The notes: generated from the letters alone by a model not told the origin. 35,590 bases of DNA from Ignavibacteriota bacterium (GCA_003142475.1 PLMK01000076.1:7285-42874), one strand, 5' to 3'. Shown: positions 8,279 to 17,577, counted from the stretch's first letter. Translations and numbers: made by a program.

Positions 8279-8910
8279 CACTACCTGATCCAAAACTTTT
8301 GCAGACGACCGGTGATGTGGACTATTACCAATGGAATTACAAGTTTCCGATAAAGTACATTCAGAGATTCAGGTTTAAAGCAATACTGCGCTTGATGAAC
8401 GGTAGAAATTTCGAAAATTTATTGGAAGTTGGAACCGGGACTGGAATATTTCTCCCAGAACTATCGACGCGATGTACAAATCTTTATGCAATTGACATAC
8501 ACAATAAGATGGACGTTGTGAAGAAAATGTGCGACGCGACCGGCGTTAAAGTTGCGTTATCGGGTCAATCGTTAGAAGCCACAAATTTTACCAACGGAAT
8601 TTTCGATGCAGTTGTTGGGATAAGCGTTTGGGAGTTTGTAGATGAGCTGGAAATGGCTGTTATTGAGACAAAAAGAATTATGAAACAGGGAGCCAGCTTA
8701 TTTACCATTTGCCCCCATAGAAATGCATTTTTGGATTCCGCGGTATCCCTGTACTCTCGAAAGTCGGCAAATGAGGAGTTCAAAAATTCATTCGATTCAA
8801 TTAACACTTTGTTTGAAAGACATTTTGTAGTAACTCAAAAACGCTGGTTTCCTCATGGTATTGGGGATTTCTTGCATATTTATTGTTATTATGAATTGCG
8901 CAAATTGTAA
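8269..8910 (+). CDS. Class I SAM-dependent methyltransferase (second copy)
   Basis: A 213-residue protein with motif I LEVGTGTG (residues 52-59), acidic post-beta-2 AIDIHNK, and a methyltransferase core ending near SLFTICPHRN. Catalytic specificity is not visible. ATG 8269 is preceded by AAAGGG with about seven bases spacing. The sequence differs clearly from the methyltransferase just upstream (N-terminus and post-motif), so this is not a recent duplication. It is likely another sugar or lipid-carrier modification step of the same locus. Confidence 0.8.
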   Translation: MHLTLPDPKLLQTTGDVDYYQWNYKFPIKYIQRFRFKAILRLMNGRNFENLLEVGTGTGIFLPELSTRCTNLYAIDIHNKMDVVKKMCDATGVKVALSGQSLEATNFTNGIFDAVVGISVWEFVDELEMAVIETKRIMKQGASLFTICPHRNAFLDSAVSLYSRKSANEEFKNSFDSINTLFERHFVVTQKRWFPHGIGDFLHIYCYYELRKL

Positions 8911-8916
8911 TGACTC

Positions 8917-9090
8917 ATGTTCGCAATAGGCGAAGATGTCATAATCATAACTGCCCATGCACATTGCGTAAACCAGGAAGCTATCAGGGATAATCGCAAA
9001 ATGATATTTGCTTTATATCGCATAAACTATTTTCTACTGAAAAACTTGTTTCTTGACAGGCTGAATGTAAGACCCTATTTCGGCCTATGA
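8917..9090 (+). CDS. Small hypothetical protein or gene remnant
   Basis: A 57-residue frame starts at ATG 8917, seven bases after the methyltransferase stop, and ends with TGA at 9088-9090. The composition looks protein-like (HCVNQEAIRDNRKMIFALYR, then FLDRLNVRPYFGL) and it fills most of the 220-base gap before the glycosyltransferase. I do not recognise it. It might be the end of a lost glycosyltransferase or methyltransferase gene. There is no clear ribosome site. Confidence 0.3.
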   Translation: MFAIGEDVIIITAHAHCVNQEAIRDNRKMIFALYRINYFLLKNLFLDRLNVRPYFGL

Positions 9091-9130
9091 TGGTCTCCTT
9101 TGTGCATAATCTGGGACTATTGTAGTTTAA

Positions 9131-9853
9131 ATGAAAATTTCATTGATAATACCGTGTTACAACGAGGTTGATGGAATCCATCAGCTCACTGAACGATTGC
9201 GTTTACTTGTTCCCAAACTAGCAACGGATCATGAGGTAGAAATTATTTTTGTCGATGACGGTTCAATCGACGGAACGGCAGGCCAAATCCGTTTGCACGC
9301 ATCAGGATTACCGTACACGATCGTCGCGCACGAGCAGAATCGTGGATTAGGAGCTGCATTGCGGACAGGATTTTCTGTTTGTAGCGGCGATGAAATTGTT
9401 ACGATGGATAGTGACTGCACATACGATCCAATGGACGTAATCAAATTACTGAAAACGCTCCGATCCGGATACGATGTTGTAACAGGCAGTCCTTATCATC
9501 CACAGGGAGAGGTTCTTAACGTTTCACCTTGGAGATTATTTCTCAGTAAGACGCTTTCCAGAATGTACTGGATTATTTTGCCAAATCCGCTCTATACGTA
9601 CACGAGCTGTTTTAGAGCATACAAACATGGAATCCTAACGAAGCTTCACTTCAAGAGCAACGGCTTCTTGGCGGTTACGGAAATTCTTGTCTCGGCTATA
9701 TTGCAGCATGCCAAAGTTGCGGAGGTTCCAGCAAAATTACAGTCAAGACGGTTTGGTACAAGTAAATTGAAAGTCGTTAGAGTTGTATACTCTCATCTGA
9801 AATATCTTATTCGTGTTCTTTTCTGGAGAGTCACAGGACTTCCACAAACATGA
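9131..9853 (+). CDS. Glycosyltransferase family 2 (DPM1/GtrB-like)
   Basis: A 240-residue GT-A-fold protein that opens directly with SLIIPCYNEVDGI. It has the nucleotide-binding VDDGSIDGT (residues 41-49), NRGLGAALRTGF (~70-81) and the metal-binding DSD (93-95). Its length and layout fit dolichol/polyprenyl-phosphate-mannose-synthase-like enzymes, which load a sugar onto undecaprenyl phosphate. It lacks the C-terminal membrane pair of GtrB. A lipid-linked sugar donor made here could serve the GT-C-like membrane protein at 4642; that link is inference. No clear ribosome site precedes the ATG. Confidence 0.85.
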   Translation: MKISLIIPCYNEVDGIHQLTERLRLLVPKLATDHEVEIIFVDDGSIDGTAGQIRLHASGLPYTIVAHEQNRGLGAALRTGFSVCSGDEIVTMDSDCTYDPMDVIKLLKTLRSGYDVVTGSPYHPQGEVLNVSPWRLFLSKTLSRMYWIILPNPLYTYTSCFRAYKHGILTKLHFKSNGFLAVTEILVSAILQHAKVAEVPAKLQSRRFGTSKLKVVRVVYSHLKYLIRVLFWRVTGLPQT

Positions 9854-9943
9854 GATACAATTGAAACAAATCATATCAAAGAAATAATTCAGTGTCTTGT
9901 AAAAACATTATTCCGTCACTTTATAAAGGAGGGGCAAAACCCA

Positions 9944-11176
9944 ATGAGCAATCAAGATAATAAAATGCAGTTACCTACGGAAGGAGATATTTCCGGACGT
10001 GACCTCGGAAACGAAGAATTAACTCTTCTTCACGAGGTGCTAAAAACAGGAATACTTTGGAGTGTACGGGGGAAATATGTTCATCGTTTCGAAGAAGAAT
10101 TTTCAGCTCGTTACGGAATGAAGTATGCCTATGCATGCACTAGCGGTTCTGCGGCAGTTCATTTAGCTATTGCGGCTATTGATCCCAATCCGGGTGACGA
10201 AGTGATTACAACGTCGATTACCGATATGGGTGCATTAACCACAATTATGTACCAAGGCGCAATTCCGATCTTCTGCGATGTAGACCCTGACAGCTACAAT
10301 GTGACTGCAGAAACGATCGAAAAAAGAATTACGAATCGTACTAAGGCGGTTATTGTGACACACTTATTTGGAATTCCCTGCGAAATGAAACCGATCGTTG
10401 AGTTGTGCAAGGCGAGAAACATTCCCTTGATTGAAGATTGTGCGCAGGCATTGGATGCAACTTATGAAGGTAAAGTTGTAGGAACATTTGGTAATATTAG
10501 CACCTTTAGTTTTCAGCAAGGAAAACATATGACAACCGGAGAAGGCGGTATGGTAATGACCAATGATCCGGAATTAGCAAGGAGAATGTTCTTGTTTATT
10601 AATAAAGCATGGGGATATGGTGATCCTAATCCTGATCATTATTTCCTTGCATTGAATTATCGAATGAACGAAGTTACTGCTGCAGTCGGAATAGCGCAAC
10701 TTGCAAAACTTAGTGGTGTTGTCAAGCGGCGGCGGGCAACAGCAGCACGATTTATCGAGAAAATATCCAATATCCCTGGGGTCAAACCTCAAAAAGCACC
10801 GAAAAATTCTTCACCGGTCTATTGGAAATTCTGTGTCAATATTGATGAATCTACTGCAAAGACTTCCTTAAATGATATTGCAAAAAGCATGAAAGAGAAT
10901 GGAATCTTTGCAGCTCCGCGATATATTGGCAAGCCCTCATTCGAATGCAAGGTCCTTCGCGATAAAGTGACGATGGGAAATAGTAGCTGGCCGTTTACTG
11001 ATCTTAGTCGCAAAGGTTTGCCTCCTGTAGATTATGATCGCAAGAATTTTCCAGGAACAACTAAAGCCCTCTCACAAGTGTTGGTAATACCGTGGAATGA
11101 ATTCTATACGGATGCACATGTCGACTACATTGCTGATAATTTGCGCAAAGCTATAATGGGAGGGAAGAAATTATGA
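9944..11176 (+). CDS. DegT/DnrJ/EryC1/StrS-family PLP aminotransferase
   Basis: A 410-residue fold-type I aminotransferase: TSGSAAVHLA (~67-76) for the phosphate of PLP, Asp165 in IEDCAQALDA, and Schiff-base Lys194 in FSFQQGKHMTTGEGG. The SFQQ-K-T-GEGG wording and the NYRMNE segment recall the scyllo-inosose/AHBA-synthase/NtdA branch rather than the ArnB/PglE branch, though I cannot prove this by eye. It transfers an amino group to a keto-sugar or keto-cyclitol. AAAGGAGGGG lies at 9925-9934. Its stop overlaps the start of the dehydrogenase (ATGA at 11173-11176), implying that the dehydrogenase makes the ketone it consumes. Confidence 0.9.
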   Translation: MSNQDNKMQLPTEGDISGRDLGNEELTLLHEVLKTGILWSVRGKYVHRFEEEFSARYGMKYAYACTSGSAAVHLAIAAIDPNPGDEVITTSITDMGALTTIMYQGAIPIFCDVDPDSYNVTAETIEKRITNRTKAVIVTHLFGIPCEMKPIVELCKARNIPLIEDCAQALDATYEGKVVGTFGNISTFSFQQGKHMTTGEGGMVMTNDPELARRMFLFINKAWGYGDPNPDHYFLALNYRMNEVTAAVGIAQLAKLSGVVKRRRATAARFIEKISNIPGVKPQKAPKNSSPVYWKFCVNIDESTAKTSLNDIAKSMKENGIFAAPRYIGKPSFECKVLRDKVTMGNSSWPFTDLSRKGLPPVDYDRKNFPGTTKALSQVLVIPWNEFYTDAHVDYIADNLRKAIMGGKKL

Positions 11177-12168
11177 ATGATAATAATGCTCAATTCCGTA
11201 TTGCACTGGCAGGCTGTGGTCGAATCAGTCAGGTGCATCTTCATACTATTGTACATGAGCCGCGTGCGAAGCTCGTCGCTGTTGTGGATGTCGATAAGAA
11301 GTCAGCAGATAGCACAGCGGAGATGCATGGAGTTGAACCATTTTACGATACAGGAAAGATGTTGGAAAAGATCCATCCAGATGCAATCATTATTTGTACA
11401 CCTCCAAACACGCATAGAAAGCTTGCTGAATTAGCCCTAAATGCAGGTGTTCATGTACTATGCGAAAAGCCTCTTGCACTCACTGTCGATGATGCAAATG
11501 CCATGGTGCAGGCGGCAACCCAGAATAAACGTGTATTGATGATGGCTTCAAAGTTTCGCTTTGTGCGGGATGTCATTCAAGCAAAAAACATTATTGAAAG
11601 CGGAATACTTGGCGAAATAATACTGTTTGAAAATGAATTCTGTGCACGTGTTGATATGAAAAACCGTTGGAATGCGCACTTTGAAATCGCAGGAGGTGGA
11701 GTTCTGATCGATAATGGTAGTCACAGTGTGGATATCGTGCGTTATCTTCTTGGGCCTATTAATGACTTGCAGGCAATCTACGGCAAACGCTGGCAGGATC
11801 TAGAAGTCGAAGATACATGCCGTCTTTTTGTACGATGCCCTGATGGGACCATGGCTTCTATCGATCTGTCGTGGTCTATCCATAAAGAGAATCCGTATTT
11901 TATCCATATCTACGGTACCGCCGGCGTTTTGGAAGTGGGATGGAAAGGAAGTCGCTATCGGCAGAGTGAAAAAATGGATTGGGTTAGTTTTGGAAGTGGA
12001 TATGATAAGTTTCAAGCTGTCGGTAGTCAATTAAAGAATTTCATTGAAACGATCAAGGGAGAAGGAAAGCCCATTATCACACCGGACGATGCTGTTGAAT
12101 CTGTCCGAGTTATTCAATCTGCGTACATAATTGCCAACAAGAATCATTGGGAAAAAGTAAAGCCATGA
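11173..12168 (+). CDS. Gfo/Idh/MocA-family NAD(P)-dependent dehydrogenase
   Basis: A 331-residue protein with the N-terminal Rossmann motif IALAGCGRIS (Gly14, Gly16), the EKP catalytic-lysine motif at 98-100 (LCEKPLAL), and the second-domain pattern GGGVLIDNGSHSVDI, where Asp and His bind substrate. The family oxidises a sugar or inositol hydroxyl to a ketone with NAD(P). It is joined by 4-base overlaps to the aminotransferase before it and the acetyltransferase after it. This oxidise-aminate-acetylate order matches WbpB/WbpE/WbpD (3-amino glucuronate) or an NtdC/NtdA-like 3-amino-sugar route. No WbpA-like dehydrogenase is in the window. Confidence 0.9.
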   Translation: MNDNNAQFRIALAGCGRISQVHLHTIVHEPRAKLVAVVDVDKKSADSTAEMHGVEPFYDTGKMLEKIHPDAIIICTPPNTHRKLAELALNAGVHVLCEKPLALTVDDANAMVQAATQNKRVLMMASKFRFVRDVIQAKNIIESGILGEIILFENEFCARVDMKNRWNAHFEIAGGGVLIDNGSHSVDIVRYLLGPINDLQAIYGKRWQDLEVEDTCRLFVRCPDGTMASIDLSWSIHKENPYFIHIYGTAGVLEVGWKGSRYRQSEKMDWVSFGSGYDKFQAVGSQLKNFIETIKGEGKPIITPDDAVESVRVIQSAYIIANKNHWEKVKP

Positions 12169-12818
12169 ACGATTCTCGATATCCATTAAACCGTGTACAT
12201 CCAACCGCACTTATTGAAGAAGGAGTCGAGTTGGGTGAGGGTACTGCTGTATGGGATAATGTCCACATACGTCGAAACGCAAAGATTGGACGTAGCTGCA
12301 TCGTCGGTGAGAAAACTTATATTGCCTATGATGTTTCGATCGGTAACTATTGTAAATTAAACGCCAACGTATATGTGTGCGCTGGTGTAACGATCGGTGA
12401 CTATGTAATGCTTTCTGCGCATGTTGTATTTACGAATGACCGTTTTCCTCGTGCATTCGACAAAGTACTAGATGGGCTTGCAAGCAGCGAACCGAATGAG
12501 GAAACTCTTTCGACTGTCATCGGCAAAGGAGTAACTGTTGGTGCTGGAGCAGTAATAGGTCCTGGTTTGAACATAGGAGAGTTTGCCATGGTCGGCATGG
12601 GAAGCGTTGTTACTCATAATGTTCCATCGAATGGGCTTGTTATCGGAAATCCTGCAAGGCTAGTGGGATATGTCTGCACTTGCGGCCCAGTGCTTATACA
12701 CTTTATCCAATGGGAGAAAGATGTTCCGGGAGCCACATATACATGTAAAACATGTCAGCGAAAATATCAAAAGGTCAACGAAGGAATTCGAGAAATTGCC
12801 GGACCTGGACAGAAGTAA
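12165..12818 (+). CDS. Hexapeptide-repeat N-acetyltransferase (WbpD/WlbB-like)
   Basis: A 217-residue left-handed beta-helix acyltransferase. It has VHPTALIEEGVELGEGTAVW at the start, then repeats such as AKIGRSCIVGEK and VTIGDYVMLSAHVVFTNDRF (the loop that closes the active site in WbpD-type enzymes), and GVTVGAGAVIGPGLNIGE. A short C-terminal zinc-ribbon-like tail has two Cys pairs (VCTCG and CKTCQ), as in many WbpD homologues. The ATG at 12165 overlaps the dehydrogenase stop (ATGA); an upstream ATG at 12147 is less likely. It probably acetylates the amino group installed by the aminotransferase at 9944, using acetyl-CoA. Confidence 0.85.
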   Translation: MNDSRYPLNRVHPTALIEEGVELGEGTAVWDNVHIRRNAKIGRSCIVGEKTYIAYDVSIGNYCKLNANVYVCAGVTIGDYVMLSAHVVFTNDRFPRAFDKVLDGLASSEPNEETLSTVIGKGVTVGAGAVIGPGLNIGEFAMVGMGSVVTHNVPSNGLVIGNPARLVGYVCTCGPVLIHFIQWEKDVPGATYTCKTCQRKYQKVNEGIREIAGPGQK

Positions 12819-12827
12819 TAATCTTGC

Positions 12828-14162
12828 ATGAATAAAAAAAATGATGTTGTGAGGATAATCGGAGGAGGAATGACCGGTTTGACACTCGCGCTAAAACTAG
12901 CGTGTACTGGTCAAAAGGTTATTGTACATGAACAAGACCCCTATTTAGGTGGACTAACTAGTGAATCAACGCTCGGAGGAATTCCTATTGAGCGATTTTA
13001 TCATTGCATACTACCGACAGATTTTTCATTATTGCAATTGATAGATGATCTTGGACTTACTGAACATATTGGGTGGAATCGTACTCGCACAGGATTTTTT
13101 ACGGACGGAAAATTAATGGAAATGACAACGGTAAAGGATTTTTTGCGATTTCCTGCATTGACGTTATTTGACCGAATACGTCTCGGTTGGACGATCGCTT
13201 ACTGTGGTCTTAATAGAAGTTGGCAAAGATTAGACAATGAGCCTATTGGTCCATTTCTTATTCGGCATAGCGGTAAGCGGCTCTTTGAATCTATTTGGGA
13301 ACCACTCCTTCTTGCAAAACTCGGCCCACAATACAATCGCTTTGCCGCCAGTTTCATATGGGCAACTGTTTATCGAATGCTCTCAGCAAGGAAGGCAAAA
13401 GGACGTTCAGAAAAACTTGGGTTCGTTCGAGGAAGATACGGTAAAGTATTTATTGCACTTCGAAAAAAAATTGAATCCTTGGGAGGAGAGGTTATTGTCG
13501 GAAAAGCTGTTAAAGGAATATCACGTGCAAACAAATCTGCAGATTCGAGATGGTTGGTGCATACCGATGAACAAGATTTTCCAGCACAAGGAATTGTTTT
13601 ATGTGTACCGACTCATCTTGCTACCAAATGGCTTAGCGACTCAATCGATGAGTCATTAAAATCACTTTATGAAGTTGAATATCTTGGTGTAATTTGTGAA
13701 GTTATGCTGCTTAAATCTCCATTAACACCATATTATGTCTTAAACTTGACAGACCGTACCATGCCATTTACCGGTGTGATTGAAACGAGTAATCTCACTG
13801 GAAGAGAAGAATATTTTGGACACAGCCTTGTCTATTTACCAAGGTACAGAAATCAGAATTCGGAATTATGGAATAAAAGCGATAGTTATATTCATCAGGA
13901 AAGTATGGATGGAATCAGAAAAATCAATCCAACTTTTTGCGAAGAAGATATCGTAGCTTGGAGTGTTAACCGTGCACGATATGTACAACCTATTCATCCT
14001 GTCGGCTGGGGAAATCGGATTCCGCCGGTTCGACTTGCTCCTGGACTTGCTTATGTGTCGACTGCACAAATTCATCCATGGACAGTGTTTAATGATAAAG
14101 CGATAGAAAATGTTGATGCTCGGTTTGCCGAGGTTATGGCAATCTTGCAGATAAATGAATAG
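12828..14162 (+). CDS. FAD-dependent oxidoreductase (amine oxidase/UGM-like)
   Basis: A 444-residue flavoprotein with the dinucleotide-binding motif IIGGGMTGLTLALKLA (Gly12, Gly14, Gly17), Glu35 ending beta-2, and GGLTSE after it. This is the pattern of amine-oxidase/protoporphyrinogen-oxidase/UDP-galactopyranose-mutase-like proteins that recur in polysaccharide loci as NAD(P)/FAD-dependent oxidoreductase. The C-terminus keeps a second FAD-contact region (GLAYVSTAQIHPW). The substrate is unknown; a sugar, polyprenyl or isoprenoid-like compound is possible. It starts nine bases after the acetyltransferase stop, so it probably belongs to the same transcript. Confidence 0.8.
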   Translation: MNKKNDVVRIIGGGMTGLTLALKLACTGQKVIVHEQDPYLGGLTSESTLGGIPIERFYHCILPTDFSLLQLIDDLGLTEHIGWNRTRTGFFTDGKLMEMTTVKDFLRFPALTLFDRIRLGWTIAYCGLNRSWQRLDNEPIGPFLIRHSGKRLFESIWEPLLLAKLGPQYNRFAASFIWATVYRMLSARKAKGRSEKLGFVRGRYGKVFIALRKKIESLGGEVIVGKAVKGISRANKSADSRWLVHTDEQDFPAQGIVLCVPTHLATKWLSDSIDESLKSLYEVEYLGVICEVMLLKSPLTPYYVLNLTDRTMPFTGVIETSNLTGREEYFGHSLVYLPRYRNQNSELWNKSDSYIHQESMDGIRKINPTFCEEDIVAWSVNRARYVQPIHPVGWGNRIPPVRLAPGLAYVSTAQIHPWTVFNDKAIENVDARFAEVMAILQINE

Positions 14163-14330
14163 AAATAAATTTTGGTAGTTGAACAAAAAGGCTTAATATG
14201 GTATTATACGTAATATTTGGTGTTCCTCTTTTTGTCATAGTCCAGCAACTTGTTTTTTTCGCACCGTTAATTTATACAATTTTTTTATTAACATCAGATA
14301 CAAAATATTATTACATTCTCTCATCTAATT

Positions 14331-15461
14331 ATGAAACGACTATATCTATCTCCTCCTGATCTCGATGGACGTGAACGCGAGCTTATACTCGAAGCCTATG
14401 AATCAAACTGGATAACTACTTTAGGCCCTCAGGTAGATGCATTTGAGCACGACATTTGTGAACATATAGGTGTTTCATATGCAGCAGCACTCTCCAGTGG
14501 TACGGCAGCATTGCATCTTGCCCTTTTACTTAGTGGAGTTAAACAGGGGGACGAAGTGCTCTGTTCAACATTCACATTTGCTGCATCGGCGAATCCTATT
14601 ACCTATTGCGGTGCTTCCCCCGTATTTATAGATAGCAACGCTGCCACTTGGAATATGGATCCATTACTGCTGGAAGAAGAACTCCAATCTTGTCGAAAAA
14701 AAGGGAAACTTCCGCGTGCATTAGTTGTTGTTGATCTGTACGGTCAATGCGCGGATTATGATCCTATTCTAAAGGTCTGTGATGAGTATGGTGTACCGGT
14801 TATTGCAGATGCGGCGGAAGCGCTTGGTGCGACGTACAAAGGTAAATTTGCCGGCACATTTGGAAAAATGGGTGTTCTCTCTTTTAATGGAAATAAAATT
14901 ATTACAACAAGCGGTGGCGGTATGCTCGTATCGTCAAATAAAGAATTTATAGAAAGCGCGCGTTTTTTAGCGACACAGGCACGTGATGCGGCTCCTCATT
15001 ATCAACATTCTCATATTGGTTATAATTACCGTCTAAGTAATATTCTCGCTGCAATGGGGCGGGGTCAACTAGAGAATCTTGACAAGAAAATAGCACATCG
15101 AAAAGCAATCAATAAATTCTATCGAGAATCATTGTCTGATATTTCAGGCATCGATTTTATGCCAATTGCATCATATGGCAAGCCAAATTATTGGCTTACT
15201 TGTATTACAGTCGATCCTTTACAATCAAAGGTTACAAATGAAGATATTCGGCTTAAGCTCGAAAAAGAAAATATTGAATCGCGTCCGCTTTGGAAACCAA
15301 TGCATCTACAACCAATATTTCAATCTTGTCGAGTTAGAGGCGGTGCCGTCACCGAGAAGCTTTTTGCGGAAGGGCTTTGTCTGCCAAGCGGTTCTGGAAT
15401 GATGGTGAGCGATCAACAACGTGTAGTTGATATATTACGAAAAATCTGTAGTTTCCCATAA
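14331..15461 (+). CDS. PglE-like UDP-4-keto-sugar aminotransferase (DegT family)
   Basis: A 376-residue PLP aminotransferase. It opens with LSPPDLDGRERELILEAYES and has SSGTAALHLAL (~55-65), Asp160 (VIADAAEALGA) and Schiff-base Lys189 in LSFNGNKIITTSGGG. This wording closely resembles PglE/WlaG-type enzymes that aminate UDP-4-keto-6-deoxy-GlcNAc. The gene downstream is a PglF/FlaA1-like dehydratase that would supply that substrate. It belongs to a different branch from the DegT protein at 9944. The 168-base gap before it holds only a doubtful hydrophobic frame. No clear ribosome site is seen. Confidence 0.85.
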   Translation: MKRLYLSPPDLDGRERELILEAYESNWITTLGPQVDAFEHDICEHIGVSYAAALSSGTAALHLALLLSGVKQGDEVLCSTFTFAASANPITYCGASPVFIDSNAATWNMDPLLLEEELQSCRKKGKLPRALVVVDLYGQCADYDPILKVCDEYGVPVIADAAEALGATYKGKFAGTFGKMGVLSFNGNKIITTSGGGMLVSSNKEFIESARFLATQARDAAPHYQHSHIGYNYRLSNILAAMGRGQLENLDKKIAHRKAINKFYRESLSDISGIDFMPIASYGKPNYWLTCITVDPLQSKVTNEDIRLKLEKENIESRPLWKPMHLQPIFQSCRVRGGAVTEKLFAEGLCLPSGSGMMVSDQQRVVDILRKICSFP

Positions 15462-15576
15462 TGTATTGTATATCACAAAATTCTTTTCTCTATTTATGTA
15501 ATTTTTGAATTAATGAATTGTTATTTATAATGCGAGTTGTATATATGCGAATGAATATTGGGGGGGAAGTGATTCT

Positions 15577-17577
15577 ATGAAAAAACGTTTTATAAAAACT
15601 ATACTTCGAATACGGAATCGCCAACTTCTGTTGCTAGATATCATAATTCTTTTACTCAGTCCGCTAATATCATTAATCATGCGGCTTGAGGCATTCACTG
15701 CGATAGACAAGCTTATAAGTCCTTTAGTAATATATACAATAATATTTATGTTGCTGAGATTGAGCATATTCAAATTTATGAATTTCTATACACACTATTG
15801 GCGTTATGCTGACGTTGACGAAATTGCGGCACTTGCTTTCGGCTCAACGATTTCATGGTTTGTGTGTTCAATCGTATTCTTTGCGGTTCTAAAGCCGGCG
15901 AGAATTATTCCTCTTGAATTTCCCAATTCTATGCCTTTTATAGACGGCATAATAACAATGGTATTAATTGCTGCGGTTCGATTTACCATAAGGATTGCTT
16001 ATGTGGTAAATGAACGAAGTGGCATGGATGAGGACAGCAAAAAAGTGCTAATCGTCGGAGCCGGTATTGCTGGTTCGATGATTGTGAAGGAGCTTCGCAC
16101 AAATCCGCATCTTGCTATGAGACCCGTCGCATTTGTTGATGACGATAGGACAAAGCAAAATGCGTTTATCAACGGTGTTAAAGTAGTTGGTAGTCTTGCA
16201 GATATTCCAAAAGTTGTAAGAGAAAATAATATTAGTGAAGTAATTATCGCAATGCCCACCGTATCGGGGAAAGTTATTCGGAATGTTGTTAACGTTTGCA
16301 ATGAGCTTAAGGTAAAGAATAAAACTATTCCAGGTGTGTTTGAGATTCTTGCGGGTTCTGCCGTGGCGCAATTGCGCGAGATTCAAATCGAAGATTTATT
16401 GCGTCGTGATATAGTAGAAATTAATGAAATAAATGTGGAGAAATTGATACAAGGTACATGGGTTATGGTGACTGGAGCGGGGGGGTCAATTGGCAGTGAA
16501 CTCTGCAGACAGATTTCTCGATTCCGCCCTAAAGAACTTATTATGCTAGGGCACGGCGAAAATACAATTTTCAATATTGCCAATGAAATGAAAACCAAAC
16601 ATGGCGTGGCAATAAGTCAAGCGGTAAAATTTAAAACAGTTATTGCAGATATCAGAGACCAAAAACGTATGGGCTACGTGATGGAAAAATGCAAGCCACA
16701 GATTATATTTCATGCGGCAGCTCATAAGCATGTTGGACTTATGGAAGAAAATGCGCCTGATGCCGTTAGCAACAATATTGCAGGTACTCAAAATCTGGTT
16801 GAGCTTGCGGCAATTCATGGTGTTCAAAAATTCGTAATGATTTCATCCGATAAAGCGGTTAATCCAACAGGTGTTATGGGCGTGACGAAACGTATTGCAG
16901 AGTTGGTAGTCCATGATGCTGCAGAACGTTATCAACGTCCGTTTGTGGTTGTGCGCTTTGGAAATGTTTTGGGAAGTCGGGGAAGCGTTGTGCCTATCTT
17001 CAAAAAACAAATTAATGATGGAGGCCCAATTACAATAACGCATCCAGATGTAACAAGATTTTTCATGACAATTCCAGAAGCTGTTAGGCTGGTGCTTCAG
17101 GCTTGTGCTTTGGGAATGCGTAGCGAAACGTTTGTATTAGATATGGGCCAGCCAGTGAAGATTGTAGAACTTGCACGCGATCTTATTCGATTGAGTGGTT
17201 TGGAAGAAGGCACAGATATCGATATTGTCTTCACCGGATTAGTAAAAGGGGAAAAAATGCATGAAGAACTTTTCTATGGTCATGAACTCGCTGAACGGTC
17301 GACGCATGAAAAGATCTTTGTATGTAAAGATATCGTAGATCAAAATATTGCGCTGCCGAAAAGTGAAATTGCTATCAATAATTTTGACAATGATCAATCC
17401 GCATTCATGCAAGATATCAACATACTTATTGATGCTGCCAAAATGGACAAAACAGAACTTGTTTATCAATTATTAAAAAAGATTGTTCCACAGTATTCCG
17501 GTGAAGAGCGCATTGGGAATCATAGTGATAGAGAAGCTCAGAGGATAATTAAGAAAACAACGGAGTTGGCATCATAA
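15577..17577 (+). CDS. PglF/CapD/FlaA1-like membrane-bound nucleotide-sugar 4,6-dehydratase
   Basis: A 666-residue protein. Four hydrophobic segments (~18-36, 45-65, 84-104, 121-140) anchor it. A CoA-binding-like Rossmann domain follows (KVLIVGAGIAGS, ~156-167), then the dehydratase domain with VTGAGGSIGSELCRQ (~298-312), SSDKAVNPTG (~423-432) and Met434-x3-Lys438 in place of the usual Tyr-x3-Lys. S/T-D-K with M-x3-K is what I know of FlaA1/PglF. It dehydrates UDP-GlcNAc to the 4-keto-6-deoxy sugar. Length matches the large PglF type. The ATG is preceded by a G-rich site. It is the last gene of the sugar locus and is followed by a strong terminator. Confidence 0.9.
   Translation: MKKRFIKTILRIRNRQLLLLDIIILLLSPLISLIMRLEAFTAIDKLISPLVIYTIIFMLLRLSIFKFMNFYTHYWRYADVDEIAALAFGSTISWFVCSIVFFAVLKPARIIPLEFPNSMPFIDGIITMVLIAAVRFTIRIAYVVNERSGMDEDSKKVLIVGAGIAGSMIVKELRTNPHLAMRPVAFVDDDRTKQNAFINGVKVVGSLADIPKVVRENNISEVIIAMPTVSGKVIRNVVNVCNELKVKNKTIPGVFEILAGSAVAQLREIQIEDLLRRDIVEINEINVEKLIQGTWVMVTGAGGSIGSELCRQISRFRPKELIMLGHGENTIFNIANEMKTKHGVAISQAVKFKTVIADIRDQKRMGYVMEKCKPQIIFHAAAHKHVGLMEENAPDAVSNNIAGTQNLVELAAIHGVQKFVMISSDKAVNPTGVMGVTKRIAELVVHDAAERYQRPFVVVRFGNVLGSRGSVVPIFKKQINDGGPITITHPDVTRFFMTIPEAVRLVLQACALGMRSETFVLDMGQPVKIVELARDLIRLSGLEEGTDIDIVFTGLVKGEKMHEELFYGHELAERSTHEKIFVCKDIVDQNIALPKSEIAINNFDNDQSAFMQDINILIDAAKMDKTELVYQLLKKIVPQYSGEERIGNHSDREAQRIIKKTTELAS

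Noticed and set aside
13237-13659. A 140-codon + frame inside the FAD oxidoreductase gene.
   Set aside because: The oxidoreductase frame has clear FAD motifs across the region; this is a shadow.
14198-14359. A 53-codon hydrophobic + frame before the PglE-like gene.
   Set aside because: It overlaps the next gene by 29 bases, is made of AT-rich codons, and its second half is just that gene in another frame.
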